Of a stretch of DNA of 64,000 nt, positions 43,810 through 53,229 are shown piece by piece. The position numbers and the translations under genes were made by a program. The DNA comes from an uncultured Rubritalea sp. (GTDB lineage: Bacteria > Verrucomicrobiota > Verrucomicrobiia > Verrucomicrobiales > Akkermansiaceae), in contig CALAJT010000022.1 of assembly GCA_937923145.1 (NCBI GenBank), positions 1 to 64,000 of the forward strand, given 5' to 3'. The notes under the pieces are model-generated. The model did no database searches. It worked only from the letters and a program-made list of their open reading frames with translations, and was not told the origin of the DNA. Each line of letters opens with the position of its first letter. Position 1 is the first letter of the stretch.

Positions 43810-44340
43810 CTATTTTTTAAAACGCTTACTAGAAAGCCGAGCCTGAATTAAGTCCTGACATACTCCTTTAGAGCGTAAAGTTTCACAACAAGCCTCTATG
43901 CGGATGGATTGCTTAGCTGGTCTGAAGCCTAATCTACGAGTAATGCAGTCATTCAAAATTTCAATATTATCATCCTCGAATTCCACCACTTTACCACAAT
44001 CAATACAGATCAAATGGTTATGTGATGGTGAGTCGATGAAATTAGGGTCGTAAGTTTTCTGATCGCCGCCGAGATCTATCTCATGGAGTAAGTCCGCTTC
44101 CTCTAATAATGAAAGCGTTCTATATAGTGTGGCTCTAGACGCATTCGAGTTAGCTCTTCTGACGCGATCATAGAGTTCTTCTGCTGTGAAATGCTCATCT
44201 TTAGAAAAAATAATCGCCACGATAGCATCACGCTGAGGCGTTTTACGTAAGCCTTTCTTGTTAATGAACAGATTCAGTTTTTCCTGAATCGCTTGGATGA
44301 CTGTGGGTTCCATACTAGTTTTGCTCTCTTTTTGTAGCAT
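43810..44340 (-). CDS. Fur-family transcriptional regulator
   Basis: This 176-residue protein has the Fur winged-helix pattern (KTPQRDAIVAIIF, FTAEELYDRVRRANSNASRA, TLYRTLSLLEEADLLHEI) and the sensing motifs HNHLICIDCGKVVEF and a C-terminal EACCETLRSKGVC. Two CxxC-type structural zinc pairs are therefore partly changed: the C-terminal pair is replaced by CC and a later Cys. It could be Fur, Zur or PerR; the metal cannot be decided. It is divergent from a lipoprotein gene, so they may share a promoter region. Confidence 0.88.
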   Translation of the reverse strand: MLQKESKTSMEPTVIQAIQEKLNLFINKKGLRKTPQRDAIVAIIFSKDEHFTAEELYDRVRRANSNASRATLYRTLSLLEEADLLHEIDLGGDQKTYDPNFIDSPSHNHLICIDCGKVVEFEDDNIEILNDCITRRLGFRPAKQSIRIEACCETLRSKGVCQDLIQARLSSKRFKK

Positions 44341-44421
44341 CTAAATCTGATTTGAACAGATTTTATATCCGTAGACAGTTTGGGAGTTGGCAAGATCGTC
44401 ATTCAATGTCTGAATAAGCCC

Positions 44422-44901
44422 ATGCACAAATGGCTCATCATCACCTGTCTCTGCTTCGTCGGGGTAAGTTGCTCGAATAAGGTAGAAAACCTCACCGTGG
44501 ATAAATTCACGCTCCGTAACTACCAGATCGAAAGACAGGACGTGCCTATGGTTCGCGGAGACCAGCAAAAGCGTCTCTATGGAGCAGTGACAATGAAGGA
44601 ACACGATGCCAAGCTCGGTCAATACTATGAAGTGCGCTGGAACCTAAAAGGACAGGAATACTTAGCGAGAAATTCCACAGATGGCGCCTTAGTTATCTTT
44701 CGCTATCGCCAAGCAGGCACGGCATCTAAGCTTAAGTTAATCAGTAAGCAATACGCCGCTGGTGTGAAGAGTGGTAAAATAGACTTTCAGATCATCGGCA
44801 AAGAATATATCGAGAATGGCCGTGTCTTAGCATGGAAAGCCGAGCTGGTGCTCGGTGGCAGAGTCATCGACTCTAAGCAGTCCTATCTCTGGCGTAGGTA
44901 A
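44422..44901 (+). CDS. Predicted lipoprotein
   Basis: From ATG 44422 the protein starts HKWLIITCLCFVGVSC, a lipoprotein signal whose Cys is probably acylated (the lipobox GVSC is slightly atypical). The remaining ~143 residues are beta-rich (e.g. YYEVRWNLKGQEYLARNSTD) with a terminal WR-R. No family is recognised. It is divergent from the Fur-type gene. An upstream ATG at 44380 would add 14 residues and destroy the signal. Confidence 0.65.
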   Translation: MHKWLIITCLCFVGVSCSNKVENLTVDKFTLRNYQIERQDVPMVRGDQQKRLYGAVTMKEHDAKLGQYYEVRWNLKGQEYLARNSTDGALVIFRYRQAGTASKLKLISKQYAAGVKSGKIDFQIIGKEYIENGRVLAWKAELVLGGRVIDSKQSYLWRR

Positions 44902-44964
44902 ATATAGCTTCGATAGAAGCAAAGCTCGACTATCACACCATATTCATAAACGTTCCCTCTCACT

Positions 44965-46107
44965 ATGTCATTCCAATCTCTAGGACTACACCCTTCACTC
45001 GTCGATGCTGTCACTAAGCTAGACTACACTGATCCATATCCCATCCAAGCGGAGGCTATACCTGCTGTGATCGATAGGAAGGATTTGCTAGGAATTGCTA
45101 AAACAGGATCAGGCAAAACGGCAAGCTACGTGCTCCCTATCCTCCACCTCTTACTCCAGCCTCAAGCCCGGAGGAATGATGATCACAAGGGACCAAGTGT
45201 TCTCATTTTAGTCCCCACTCGCGAACTAGCGCAACAGGTGCAGGCTGTTTTTGAGCAGTTTATTCATCAACTACCAGACCGTATCAAGTCTCTCGCTATA
45301 TTTGGTGGAGTAGCAATAAATCCACAGATGCAGGCTCTACGAAATGTGGACATACTCATAGCAACTCCTGGCCGACTCATAGAACTAGAAAGCAAGAATG
45401 CAGTTAAGCTAGGCGCGACCTCCACACTTGTATTAGATGAGGCTGATAAGATGCTTAACCTTGGGTTCAAAGAAGAGGTAAACAGTATCTTAGCTCTACT
45501 ACCACAAAAACGTCAAAACTTATTATTCTCCGCTACTCTAAGCGATGACCTTAGCTCTATTAATCAACTTATCCTCTCCTCACCAGTAATCGTCAAGATA
45601 GCTTCTGAGCAAGATAGTATAAACCTTATTCAGCAACGCGCCTACCTAGTCGAAACAAAGCGTAAGGGACCATTCCTCAGGCATTTGATAAAATCTCAGA
45701 AGCTTCAGCAGACACTCATTTTCGTATCATCAGCCTATCAAGCAGACCACGTAGCCGATAAACTACGCCGCAATAGAATCCATGCCGAATCAATCCACGG
45801 CAAGCTCAATCAAGGGACTAGAAAAGAGACTCTAGAAGATTTCAAAGCAGGTAAACTACGTATTTTAGTAGCTACCGATCTACTCTCCCGCGGAGTCGAT
45901 ATCAGCGCGCTTCCCTGTGTGATAAACTACGAACTCCCCCGCTCACCGAAGGACTACATTCACCGCATCGGTAGAACAGGTAGAGCTGAAACTCCTGGGC
46001 AAGCCATCTCACTCATCAGCCCAGAAGAACTTCACCATTTCAAAGTAATCCAAAAGAAGATGGGCAAGTGGCTCACTCTGGAGCACACAGACGAGATTGA
46101 TTTCTAA
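44965..46107 (+). CDS. DEAD-box ATP-dependent RNA helicase (RhlE-like)
   Basis: This 380-residue protein has the full set of DEAD motifs: the Q motif FQSLGLHPSLVDAV...YPIQAEAIPA, AKTGSGKT (I), PTRELA (Ia), LDEADKML (II), SAT (III), and HRIGRTGRA (VI). There is no C-terminal extension, so it is a minimal RhlE/DbpA-like helicase of RNA metabolism or cold response. It is transcribed alone. Confidence 0.93.
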   Translation: MSFQSLGLHPSLVDAVTKLDYTDPYPIQAEAIPAVIDRKDLLGIAKTGSGKTASYVLPILHLLLQPQARRNDDHKGPSVLILVPTRELAQQVQAVFEQFIHQLPDRIKSLAIFGGVAINPQMQALRNVDILIATPGRLIELESKNAVKLGATSTLVLDEADKMLNLGFKEEVNSILALLPQKRQNLLFSATLSDDLSSINQLILSSPVIVKIASEQDSINLIQQRAYLVETKRKGPFLRHLIKSQKLQQTLIFVSSAYQADHVADKLRRNRIHAESIHGKLNQGTRKETLEDFKAGKLRILVATDLLSRGVDISALPCVINYELPRSPKDYIHRIGRTGRAETPGQAISLISPEELHHFKVIQKKMGKWLTLEHTDEIDF

Positions 46108-46188
46108 CAAGGTAATTATTTTCAAATTCCATCCATAGTTGAATAGAAGATCATCATGTGCCAATAGTATGATCTAATTCATTCACAT

Positions 46189-47084
46189 ATGATATTTTCA
46201 ACCGCATACACATTACTGAAACAAACCTTAGCTGACTTTCACTCAGATAATGCTATGCGGCTGAGTGCAGCTCTTTCTTATTATGCGGTGTTCTCACTTA
46301 CGCCGCTCTTACTAATATCAATATCTGTCGCGGGTATTATCTTTGGTGAAGAAGCTGCTAGAGGCGCTATCGAAGGTCAACTACAAGGCTCTATCGGGCA
46401 AGACTCCGCACTAGCGGTCCAAGAAATGATCGATAGCGCTAGGAAAAGTGGCAACAATATTTTCATGACCGTGATCGGGTTCATCATCTTATTATATACA
46501 GCCTCTGGGGTTTTCGCTCAGCTTAAGGATGCTATGAATGTAGTCTGGGAAGTGCGTCCAGATCCCAATCGGAGCATCTCTAATTTTGTAAAAGCCCGCT
46601 TACTCTCATTTTCTATGGTCCTCGTCGTAGCTTTTCTGCTGCTCATCTCGCTAGTTCTTTCAGCTACCTTAGCAGCTACTACAGACTGGCTCGGCAGTGT
46701 CTTGACTGTGCCGATAGTCGTATGGCAGATCATCTCCTTCATTCTCTCGCTCGGGATAATCACCCTACTTTTTGCGATGGTATTTAAGATTCTACCTGAT
46801 GCAAAAGTGCAATGGAGAGATGTCTGGCTTGGAGCTTTTCTGACCTCTTCTCTTTTCTCTGTAGGTAAATTCCTTCTAGCTATCTATTTGGGGCGTGAGG
46901 AAACAGCGTCAGCCTATGGTGCTGCTGGGCATTTATCCTCCTATTGCTTTGGATATACTACACGGTAAACATACTACTATTTGGAGCTGAATTCACACAA
47001 ACCTACGCAAAATTTAGAAATAGAAATATTCAGCCATCTGAGGGAGGAGTAAAACTCATTATTACTCAAAAGGATGTCAGCTAA
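46189..47084 (+). pseudogene. YihY/BrkB-family membrane protein gene with a one-base frameshift
   Basis: Translation from 46189 gives a normal BrkB-type protein with MRLSAALSYYAVFSLTPLLL and about five membrane helices up to REETASAYGAAG. It then shifts frame at 46927-46930 (GCTGCTGGGC) and ends early at 46968. In the +1 frame the conserved continuation FILLLLWIYYTVNILLFGAE runs on to a stop at 47082-47084. A single missing G in the GGG run explains everything. The cause is either a true inactivating mutation or a sequencing error in a homopolymer. The intact protein would be an inner-membrane protein of unknown function. Confidence 0.85.
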
Positions 47085-47182
47085 AATTCAGCTTCGTTAT
47101 ACTTCTTAATTCAAGCTCTAAAGGTTACTCTATTCATCACAGTTTATTTGACATGTGTGAGTATAATTGAGAGATTAAACCA

Positions 47183-48406
47183 ATGAAATCACTATTCTTT
47201 CTGTTAGGAATATTCACTGTAGAATTATCTGCTCAGTCTTCACAGAAAGCTATTAATTTTGATCAAGTTCATTCACTTGTAAAAGCGACTGAAGAAGAAA
47301 CTATCTGGAAAGACCAGATCGACTGGCACACTGACCTCTGGGAGGCTAGGCAACTTGCAGGCAAAGTAGGTAAACCTATCTTCATCTGGGAAATGGACGG
47401 TCACCCGATGGGCTGCACCTGAAATAACGGAGTGCTGAACCGTGAGTTCATATTTTCAAACCCCAAAGTGATCAAGTGGCTTAATGAAGACTGTATTTCA
47501 GTCGTCAGTGATGATTGGTATCGCAGACGCGCCAAAGACCAGGCCTCAGTATGGTTTCGTGAAATTGGCCAAAAAGCAGGTAAAGGTAAAAATGGGACCT
47601 CTCAGCAAGGCTCGTATCTAGTTTCAGCAAATGGGAATGTGCTCACATATATCAACACCAGCGATCCAGTAAAATTTATATCCAACATGGAAGAAGGTAT
47701 GGAAAAATGGAATAAGCTGAAGCCAGAAGAAAGAAAAATATCGATCCAAGCTATGGTTAGTGATGATTATAAGGTAAATGTTAGACCTATCGACCCTACT
47801 AAAGATCTAGTTATCGAAGTCCAATCACGCGCCCTTACTGAAAAATCCGGCAAAATAACTAGATGGGATAGCAAAGGTAAAAAAGGCAGTTTAGCTGCTC
47901 TCGATCACCTCTGGATAAAGCAGAATGAATGGAGCACATTAACTAATCAACTGAACCAATTAGAAACATTCGAGCATTTACAATTACCAAAGCAACTCAC
48001 CCACAGAATCGCTCGGTTTCACCTTAATGATAACACCAGAGGCGAAGGTCCAGCGTGGAAAAATAATGAGATAAAAAAAGCTACTTTTGAATTTATTAAG
48101 GTTCATGACGGTTTCGATATCAGAGGTGAATTTAATCTAGAAACCACTGACAAAAAACGAACCTTCAAAGGCACACTCCAAGGGAAGTTAATCCTAGAGA
48201 GGGGAAACTCCCCGCGACCTAAAACCTGGACCATGACCGCCTATGGAAAACACTCTGGCGAAGGACCACACACACGTAACGCAAGACAAGGCATCCAGCC
48301 ACTAGCATTCACCCTAGATTTCCTACCCAAACCAAAGCCATTAGACCTAGTCCCACCCCAGCACATGCGTTGGCAGAAAGGCTATTGGGATGCGGAAAAA
48401 CATTAA
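47183..48406 (+). CDS. Candidate selenoprotein: secreted thioredoxin-like protein with in-frame TGA (CTU motif)
   Basis: The frame starts with a signal peptide (KSLFFLLGIFTVELSA) and runs through GKPIFIWEMDGHPMGCT into TGA at 47420-47422. It then continues in the same frame with NNGVLNREFIFSNPKVIKWL for 327 more residues. The site fits a Cys-Thr-Cys position in a thioredoxin-like fold, with the second Cys as selenocysteine (residue 80). Directly after the TGA a hairpin forms: UGAAC, loop CGUGA, GUUCA (47436-47450). The loop begins 18 bases after the UGA and has G as its second base, fitting the bacterial SECIS consensus. A lower stem pairs GAAAUA with UAUUUUC. The rest of the protein is beta-rich and unrecognised. 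Selenocysteine machinery is not in the window. Confidence 0.65.
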
Positions 48407-48612
48407 GTAGTTAGCCTACCTTAATCAGTTTAGCCCAATTCACTGAAATTAAGTCCTTTTTTCTTAGAAAATGATTGCATTTAAAAGGGTTTTCACCTTA
48501 GTTCGCCACCCCCGCGAGAAGTCAATCCAGTCGTAGGTCCTCTGAGCAATGCTATGGTAGCGGCGCTATTCAATCTCGCCAGAGCGGAAACCCGACTATA
48601 CATATACAAATT
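48407..48612 (+). other. rpoA leader region
   Basis: This 206-base gap has an AT-rich first half. A more G+C-rich second half (about 48495-48597) could be a structured leader for rpoA, with several short complementary segments (GCGGCGCT, GCCAGAGCGG). No ribosome binding site precedes the rpoA ATG. No RNA family is recognised. Confidence 0.3.
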
Positions 48613-49752
48613 ATGTCTGAAGACACAACAAACAACGAAGAAGTAAACGAAGAAGAAGTAGAAGAGAACAAGCCAATTCATCTTGATCGCTTTGAAATCC
48701 CTAACCGTCTCGTTAAAAACGAAGACACAGAGACCGACACATACGCCCACTTCACCGCCGAGCCTTTCGAGCGTGGATTTGGACACACTATCGGAAACTC
48801 ACTCCGCCGCGTTCTACTCTCATCTCTTGAGGGAGCTGCTATTACATCAGTAAGAATCGCAGGAGTTCAACACGAATTTTCATCTCTAGCAGGTGTAGTG
48901 GAAGATGTCACTGACATCATCCTCAACCTCAAGAAAGTCAAATTCAAGCACCACGATAAAGATGCACGTGTCCTTACTCTCAAGGTAGAGAAAGAAGGCG
49001 TAGTAACAGCTGGTGACATCACAGAGGACAATATCTACGAAGTAGTGAACAAGGACCAGATCATTTGTACACTCGACCGTAAGACTAAGTTTGACTGCGA
49101 ATTTGAAATCAAAGTAGGCCGTGGATTCAACACAGGTGACGAGAACAAGCGTCCTGACATGCCAATCGGTGTGATCGCGATCGACTCTATTTTCTCACCA
49201 GTAACACGTGTGAAATACGGAGTAGGTCAGACTCGTGTGGGTCAAATGACTGACTTTGATAAGCTAGAGCTAGACATCTGGACAGACGGACGTCTCGATC
49301 CAGCTGAAGCATTACTTCAGGCATCATCAATCATGCGCCATCACCTCGATGTGTTCGTAGATTACGATGACGATGCAGTAGAATTTGAAAACGCAGCACC
49401 TGAGCAATCAGAAGAGAATCAAGCACTCAAGAAGCTCCTCAATATGAGCGTCAATGAGATCGAGCTCTCAGTGCGTGCAGCAAACTGCCTAAACAATGCG
49501 AACATCACATCTGTTGGTCAGCTAGCACTCAAATCAGAGGCAGAAATGCTCAAGTATCGTAACTTCGGTAAGAAGTCACTTAACGAGATTAAAGACAAAC
49601 TCCAAGAGCTCGGGCTCGGACTCGGAATGTCACTCGATCCATCACTCCTCACTGGACCTATGCCATCACTTGTGGCTCCACGTCTCAGCGTAGAGGACGA
49701 AGCACCGGTAGGTCTTGCAGATCTTATCGCACAAAACTTAAACGACGAATAA
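48613..49752 (+). CDS. rpoA: RNA polymerase alpha subunit
   Basis: This 379-residue protein has an acidic N-terminal extension (~35 residues, EEVNEEEVEEN), then the alpha-NTD with TAEPFERGFGHTIGNSLRRV and TSVRIAGVQHEFSS. The alpha-CTD follows, with LSVRAANCLNNANITSVGQL and KSLNEIKDKLQELGL. It dimerises to nucleate RNA polymerase and binds UP elements. It is followed 15 bases later by rplQ. The usual preceding rpsM-rpsK-rpsD genes are absent. Confidence 0.97.
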   Translation: MSEDTTNNEEVNEEEVEENKPIHLDRFEIPNRLVKNEDTETDTYAHFTAEPFERGFGHTIGNSLRRVLLSSLEGAAITSVRIAGVQHEFSSLAGVVEDVTDIILNLKKVKFKHHDKDARVLTLKVEKEGVVTAGDITEDNIYEVVNKDQIICTLDRKTKFDCEFEIKVGRGFNTGDENKRPDMPIGVIAIDSIFSPVTRVKYGVGQTRVGQMTDFDKLELDIWTDGRLDPAEALLQASSIMRHHLDVFVDYDDDAVEFENAAPEQSEENQALKKLLNMSVNEIELSVRAANCLNNANITSVGQLALKSEAEMLKYRNFGKKSLNEIKDKLQELGLGLGMSLDPSLLTGPMPSLVAPRLSVEDEAPVGLADLIAQNLNDE

Positions 49753-49767
49753 TAGAAAACAATCACG

Positions 49768-50184
49768 ATGAGAAATCGCAAAAAGACAGTAAAACTCGGA
49801 AGAAGTTCAGCACATAGACGCTCACTTCTCGCAAACCTCACATGCAGCCTTATCGAGCACGGTAAGATCCGCACTACACTTGGAAAAGCAAAAGCACTCC
49901 GCCCAGTAGCAGAGAAAATGGTAACACTTGGCAAGCGCGGAGACCTCCACGCTCGCAGACAAGCAGTAGCATTCCTCCGCCATAAAGACATAGTGAAGAC
50001 ACTCTTCAACGACATCGCTCCAGCAGCAAAAGACCGCCAAGGTGGTTACTGCCGTATCGTAAAGCTTGGCGCTCGTGTGAGTGACTCAGCTCCTATGGCT
50101 CTCATTGAGTGGGTAGATGCTCCTGAATCTTCAGAAGAAGACGCAGTTGACACAGAAGTAGAAACTGCTGATGCAGCTGAGTAA
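49768..50184 (+). CDS. rplQ: 50S ribosomal protein L17
   Basis: This 138-residue protein has the family start RNRKKTVKLGRSSAHRRSLL and LTCSLIEHGKIRTTLGKAKA. After residue ~118 there is an acidic tail (EEDAVDTEVETADAAE) not found in many L17 proteins. It is co-transcribed with rpoA and followed by an intrinsic terminator. Confidence 0.97.
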   Translation: MRNRKKTVKLGRSSAHRRSLLANLTCSLIEHGKIRTTLGKAKALRPVAEKMVTLGKRGDLHARRQAVAFLRHKDIVKTLFNDIAPAAKDRQGGYCRIVKLGARVSDSAPMALIEWVDAPESSEEDAVDTEVETADAAE

Positions 50185-50230
50185 TTTCACTCAATCTGAG
50201 TAGTAAATTGCTCGATACATATTTATTAAT

Positions 50231-50257
50231 GCACCTTCATTCCGAAGGTGCATTTTT
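50231..50257 (+). terminator. Intrinsic terminator of rpoA-rplQ
   Basis: GCACCTTC and GAAGGTGC form the stem over ATTCC, followed by ATTTTTT. Confidence 0.92.
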
Positions 50258-50379
50258 TGTTATCACAAACTTACTTCAACGATATATCGTTACTATCTAT
50301 AGTTATGTGACTTATCTATTTAAAATAGATGTAAATAAATACTTGAGGAATGGGAGATACTACAATAATTATAAATACT

Positions 50380-50706
50380 ATGGCAACCGAAAACAATGTA
50401 TCAACGCGTGGTAAGAGATATAGCGCGAGTGAGAAAGTTAAAATTCTCACATTTGTTGATAAACATAATGCCGCATATGGTAGAGGTGGAGCAGCTGCTG
50501 CATCTAGAAAGTTCAATGTGTCACAATTGACTATTGGAAACTGGCTCCGAGATGCAGGCTCACCCTCCCCAAGAAGAAAGAAAAGTAATATCGACGTAGA
50601 TAAAGCTCTCATTCGTCTAGGAGAACTCCACAAACTCATGGCGAACCATGAGAGCGAACTTGATAAACTCAGAAAAGAATATGCTGAGTTAAAAATGGAA
50701 CTATAA
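50380..50706 (+). CDS. Helix-turn-helix (transposase-like) DNA-binding protein with coiled coil
   Basis: This ~108-residue protein has a basic start (TRGKRYSASEKVKILTFVDK) and a helix-turn-helix (AAAASRKFNVSQLTIGNWLR), as in IS3/IS630-type transposase N-termini. A C-terminal coiled coil (LHKLMANHESELDKLRKEYA) follows. No catalytic domain follows, so it is probably a domesticated DNA-binding protein or a regulator. A start at 50350, preceded by GAGGA, would add 10 residues; the choice is uncertain. Confidence 0.65.
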   Translation: MATENNVSTRGKRYSASEKVKILTFVDKHNAAYGRGGAAAASRKFNVSQLTIGNWLRDAGSPSPRRKKSNIDVDKALIRLGELHKLMANHESELDKLRKEYAELKMEL

Positions 50707-50847
50707 TTCCTAATCTATCAATTCCTTATCAGCAGTTAGTATAACTCCTAGTACTTAGGTTTATACTTACTGCTTTTTTCTGTACTAATCGCTCAGAATC
50801 TATGATTCTAAATTGACGAAGCCTGACTAACCATCCACATTCGCTAC

Positions 50848-51627
50848 ATGAGTTACATCGAAAAATTATATGACCTAAAGGGTAAAGTAGCAGTAATCAT
50901 CGGAGGTACTGGTGAACTCTGCTCACACATGGCTCTGGGACTAGCACAAGCAGGAGTAGAAGTCGTGCTGGCTGGACGCAATGAGGACAAAGCTATGGAT
51001 CGTATGGACATGATCGAAGCTGCTGGAGGATCAGGCTATTTCGTAGCCACTGATCTCATGGAGAAAGGCTCGCTTTACGCACTATTAGACATCGTAATCG
51101 AGCGATCAGGTCAGATCGACATTCTTATCAATGGAGCCGGTGTAAACACTGCTAAACCTCTATTCGAAATCCCTACCGAAGACTTCCAGACCATCCTCGA
51201 CATAAACCTCACCTCGACTTTCCAAGCTTGTCAGGTCTTCGGCCAATATTTCATCGAAAAGAATATTCCAGCTTCGATTATCAACCTCGGTTCTGTTGCT
51301 GGGCTAACTCCTATTTCATGCTCCATCGCCTATTCTGCATCAAAGGCTGCTCTCCATAATCTAACTAAAAATCTAGCTCGTGAGTGGGCTGATCAAGACA
51401 TCCGTGTAAACACACTTATTCCTGGATTCTTCCCGTCAGAAGAAAACCAAACAGCATTAAACGAGTCACGCATCCTTGAAATCCTTAGACAGACTCCTAT
51501 GTCGCGCTTTGGTGATCCTGATGAACTTATTGGTGCTACATTACTGCTAGCATCTAGCAAAGCAGGTAGCTTCATCACTGGCTCTGAGTTCCTAGTAGAT
51601 GGTGGATATAATACTATGTCTATATAG
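50848..51627 (+). CDS. Short-chain dehydrogenase/reductase
   Basis: This 259-residue Rossmann enzyme has VAVIIGGTGELCSHMALGLA (cofactor loop, slightly atypical), the NGAG motif in INGAGVNTA, the catalytic Ser in INLGSVAG, and YSASKAALHNLTKNLAREW with Tyr and Lys. It reduces a carbonyl or alcohol using NAD(P). The C-terminus is typical (FITGSEFLVDGGYNTM). Substrate unknown. It is convergent with the next gene. Confidence 0.9.
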   Translation: MSYIEKLYDLKGKVAVIIGGTGELCSHMALGLAQAGVEVVLAGRNEDKAMDRMDMIEAAGGSGYFVATDLMEKGSLYALLDIVIERSGQIDILINGAGVNTAKPLFEIPTEDFQTILDINLTSTFQACQVFGQYFIEKNIPASIINLGSVAGLTPISCSIAYSASKAALHNLTKNLAREWADQDIRVNTLIPGFFPSEENQTALNESRILEILRQTPMSRFGDPDELIGATLLLASSKAGSFITGSEFLVDGGYNTMSI

Positions 51628-51646
51628 TACCTTTTACGCGGTCATA

Positions 51647-53221
51647 TTACCTCTCAACAGCTTCGGCGCACTTCATGCCATCTAGAGCCGCAGATACTAT
51701 GCCACCTGCGTAGCCTGCTCCTTCTCCACATGGGATTAGATTTTCTACTATTGGGTGCTGCAGCGTAGTTGGGTCTCTAGGGATTCTTACTGGGCTACTA
51801 GTTCGGGTTTCAAAGCCTAACAGGTTAGCTTCTTCTCCATCGTAACCTCGAATTTGGTTACTAAATTTCTTTAGTCCGATCTTCATACGATAGCTAATAT
51901 CGTGCGCCAAAATTTCGTCCAGTCTTGCTGAGGTTAACCCTGGAAAATAGCTAGTTTCAGGTAGAGTTGAAGATTGTTTTCCTCTGATAAAGTCCCCCAC
52001 TCTTTGAGCAGGAGCTTTCTGCTCTCCACCACCAGCTACACTGGCTTTGATTTCTAGATCACGTTGGTATGCTATACCTGCTAGCACACCATGTTCTTTC
52101 TGGAAACTGAGTGTGTCTTGGGGTTCTACTGTGACGACTAATCCACTATTAGCATAAGGAGAATCCCGTCTGGCTAGCGACATTCCATTCACCACCACCT
52201 CATCATTCTCAGTAGCTGCTGGAACGATGAAACCACCAGGGCACATGCAGAATGAATGCACTCCACGATCATCTACTTTAGTCGCTAGACTATATCTAGC
52301 AGCTGGTAAAATTCTAGGTCTCTCGATCCCACGCTCATAAGAATACTGAACACTATCAATGAGCGGCTGTGGGTGCTCTACTCGCATTCCTACTGCGAAT
52401 GGTTTCTGCTCTAACAGAATGCTCTTATTATCTAAAAGTTTGTAAATATCTCTAGCAGAATGTCCCGTTGCTAGTATCACTGCGGCCCCTGTGAATTCTT
52501 TTCCATCTTCAGTCGTAACACCAGCCATTTTCTTACCGCTAGAGTCTAATAAGAACTCAACTACTTTAGCTCCGAAATGCACTTCTCCACCAGCTTCGAG
52601 GATGGATCCACGGAGAGCTTTGACTACATTTGGCAGGAGATTGGACCCGACATGAGGGTGAGCATCTGTCATTATCTGCACTGGTGCCCCGTGTGCTACG
52701 AGTGTCTCGTAGACGTCCCTGACCGGTCCACGTTTAGTGGCACGAGTATAGAGTTTACCATCAGAAAACGTCCCCGCCCCACCTTCACCGAAGCAATAGT
52801 TAGACTCTGGGTTCACTTCTCCTTTCATAATAGGACGGAGGTCGAACCGTCTAGCAGACGCGTCTTTACCTCGCTCTAGAATGATTGGCTTCATGCCTAG
52901 CTCTATACAACGTAGAGCCGCAAACATACCAGCAGGACCGCAACCCACTATCACTACTTGCTTAGCATCCTGCGGAACTGAATTATATTTAGGTTGTGGA
53001 GAGTCATACTCAGGAAGCTTCTCATCAATGCCTACCTCGAACCTAAGATTAATCAGAATTTGCGCCTTACGAGCATCAATGGAGTGTTTTTGTAATCTTA
53101 ATTCAATAATACGATCTGGTTTGATCCGTAGTTTTCTTGATATTTTTTTACGTCTGGCCTGCTCGTCTTCAGACGTTTCTAGAGGGAGAATAATATCTAC
53201 TATTTGGTAAGAATCGCTCAT
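51647..53221 (-). CDS. FAD-dependent NAD(P)/FAD oxidoreductase (uncharacterised dehydrogenase)
   Basis: This 524-residue protein has an N-terminal ~90-residue alpha/beta extension and then a dinucleotide-binding VVIVGCGPAGMFAALRCIEL. Later segments include GEGGAGTFSDGKLYTRATKR, CMCPGGFIVPAATEND and a C-terminal PCGEGAGYAGGIVSAALDGM. This pattern is that of a widely conserved uncharacterised FAD-dependent dehydrogenase family. The role is unknown. It lies 8 bases downstream of the helicase gene on the same strand. Confidence 0.85.
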   Translation of the reverse strand: MSDSYQIVDIILPLETSEDEQARRKKISRKLRIKPDRIIELRLQKHSIDARKAQILINLRFEVGIDEKLPEYDSPQPKYNSVPQDAKQVVIVGCGPAGMFAALRCIELGMKPIILERGKDASARRFDLRPIMKGEVNPESNYCFGEGGAGTFSDGKLYTRATKRGPVRDVYETLVAHGAPVQIMTDAHPHVGSNLLPNVVKALRGSILEAGGEVHFGAKVVEFLLDSSGKKMAGVTTEDGKEFTGAAVILATGHSARDIYKLLDNKSILLEQKPFAVGMRVEHPQPLIDSVQYSYERGIERPRILPAARYSLATKVDDRGVHSFCMCPGGFIVPAATENDEVVVNGMSLARRDSPYANSGLVVTVEPQDTLSFQKEHGVLAGIAYQRDLEIKASVAGGGEQKAPAQRVGDFIRGKQSSTLPETSYFPGLTSARLDEILAHDISYRMKIGLKKFSNQIRGYDGEEANLLGFETRTSSPVRIPRDPTTLQHPIVENLIPCGEGAGYAGGIVSAALDGMKCAEAVER

Positions 53222-53229
53222 TGCTTTAT

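Noticed and set aside
44341..44622. 93-codon minus-strand frame directly upstream of fur
   Set aside because: It is antisense to the lipoprotein gene start; the plus-strand frame has a signal peptide and normal composition.
47420..47422. Plain nonsense mutation at the TGA in the thioredoxin-like gene
   Set aside because: Possible but less likely than Sec: the TGA sits at a Cys position and is followed by a SECIS-like hairpin. It is kept as the alternative in the finding.
48493..48786. 97-codon minus-strand frame over the rpoA start
   Set aside because: It is antisense to the conserved rpoA N-terminus; a shadow.
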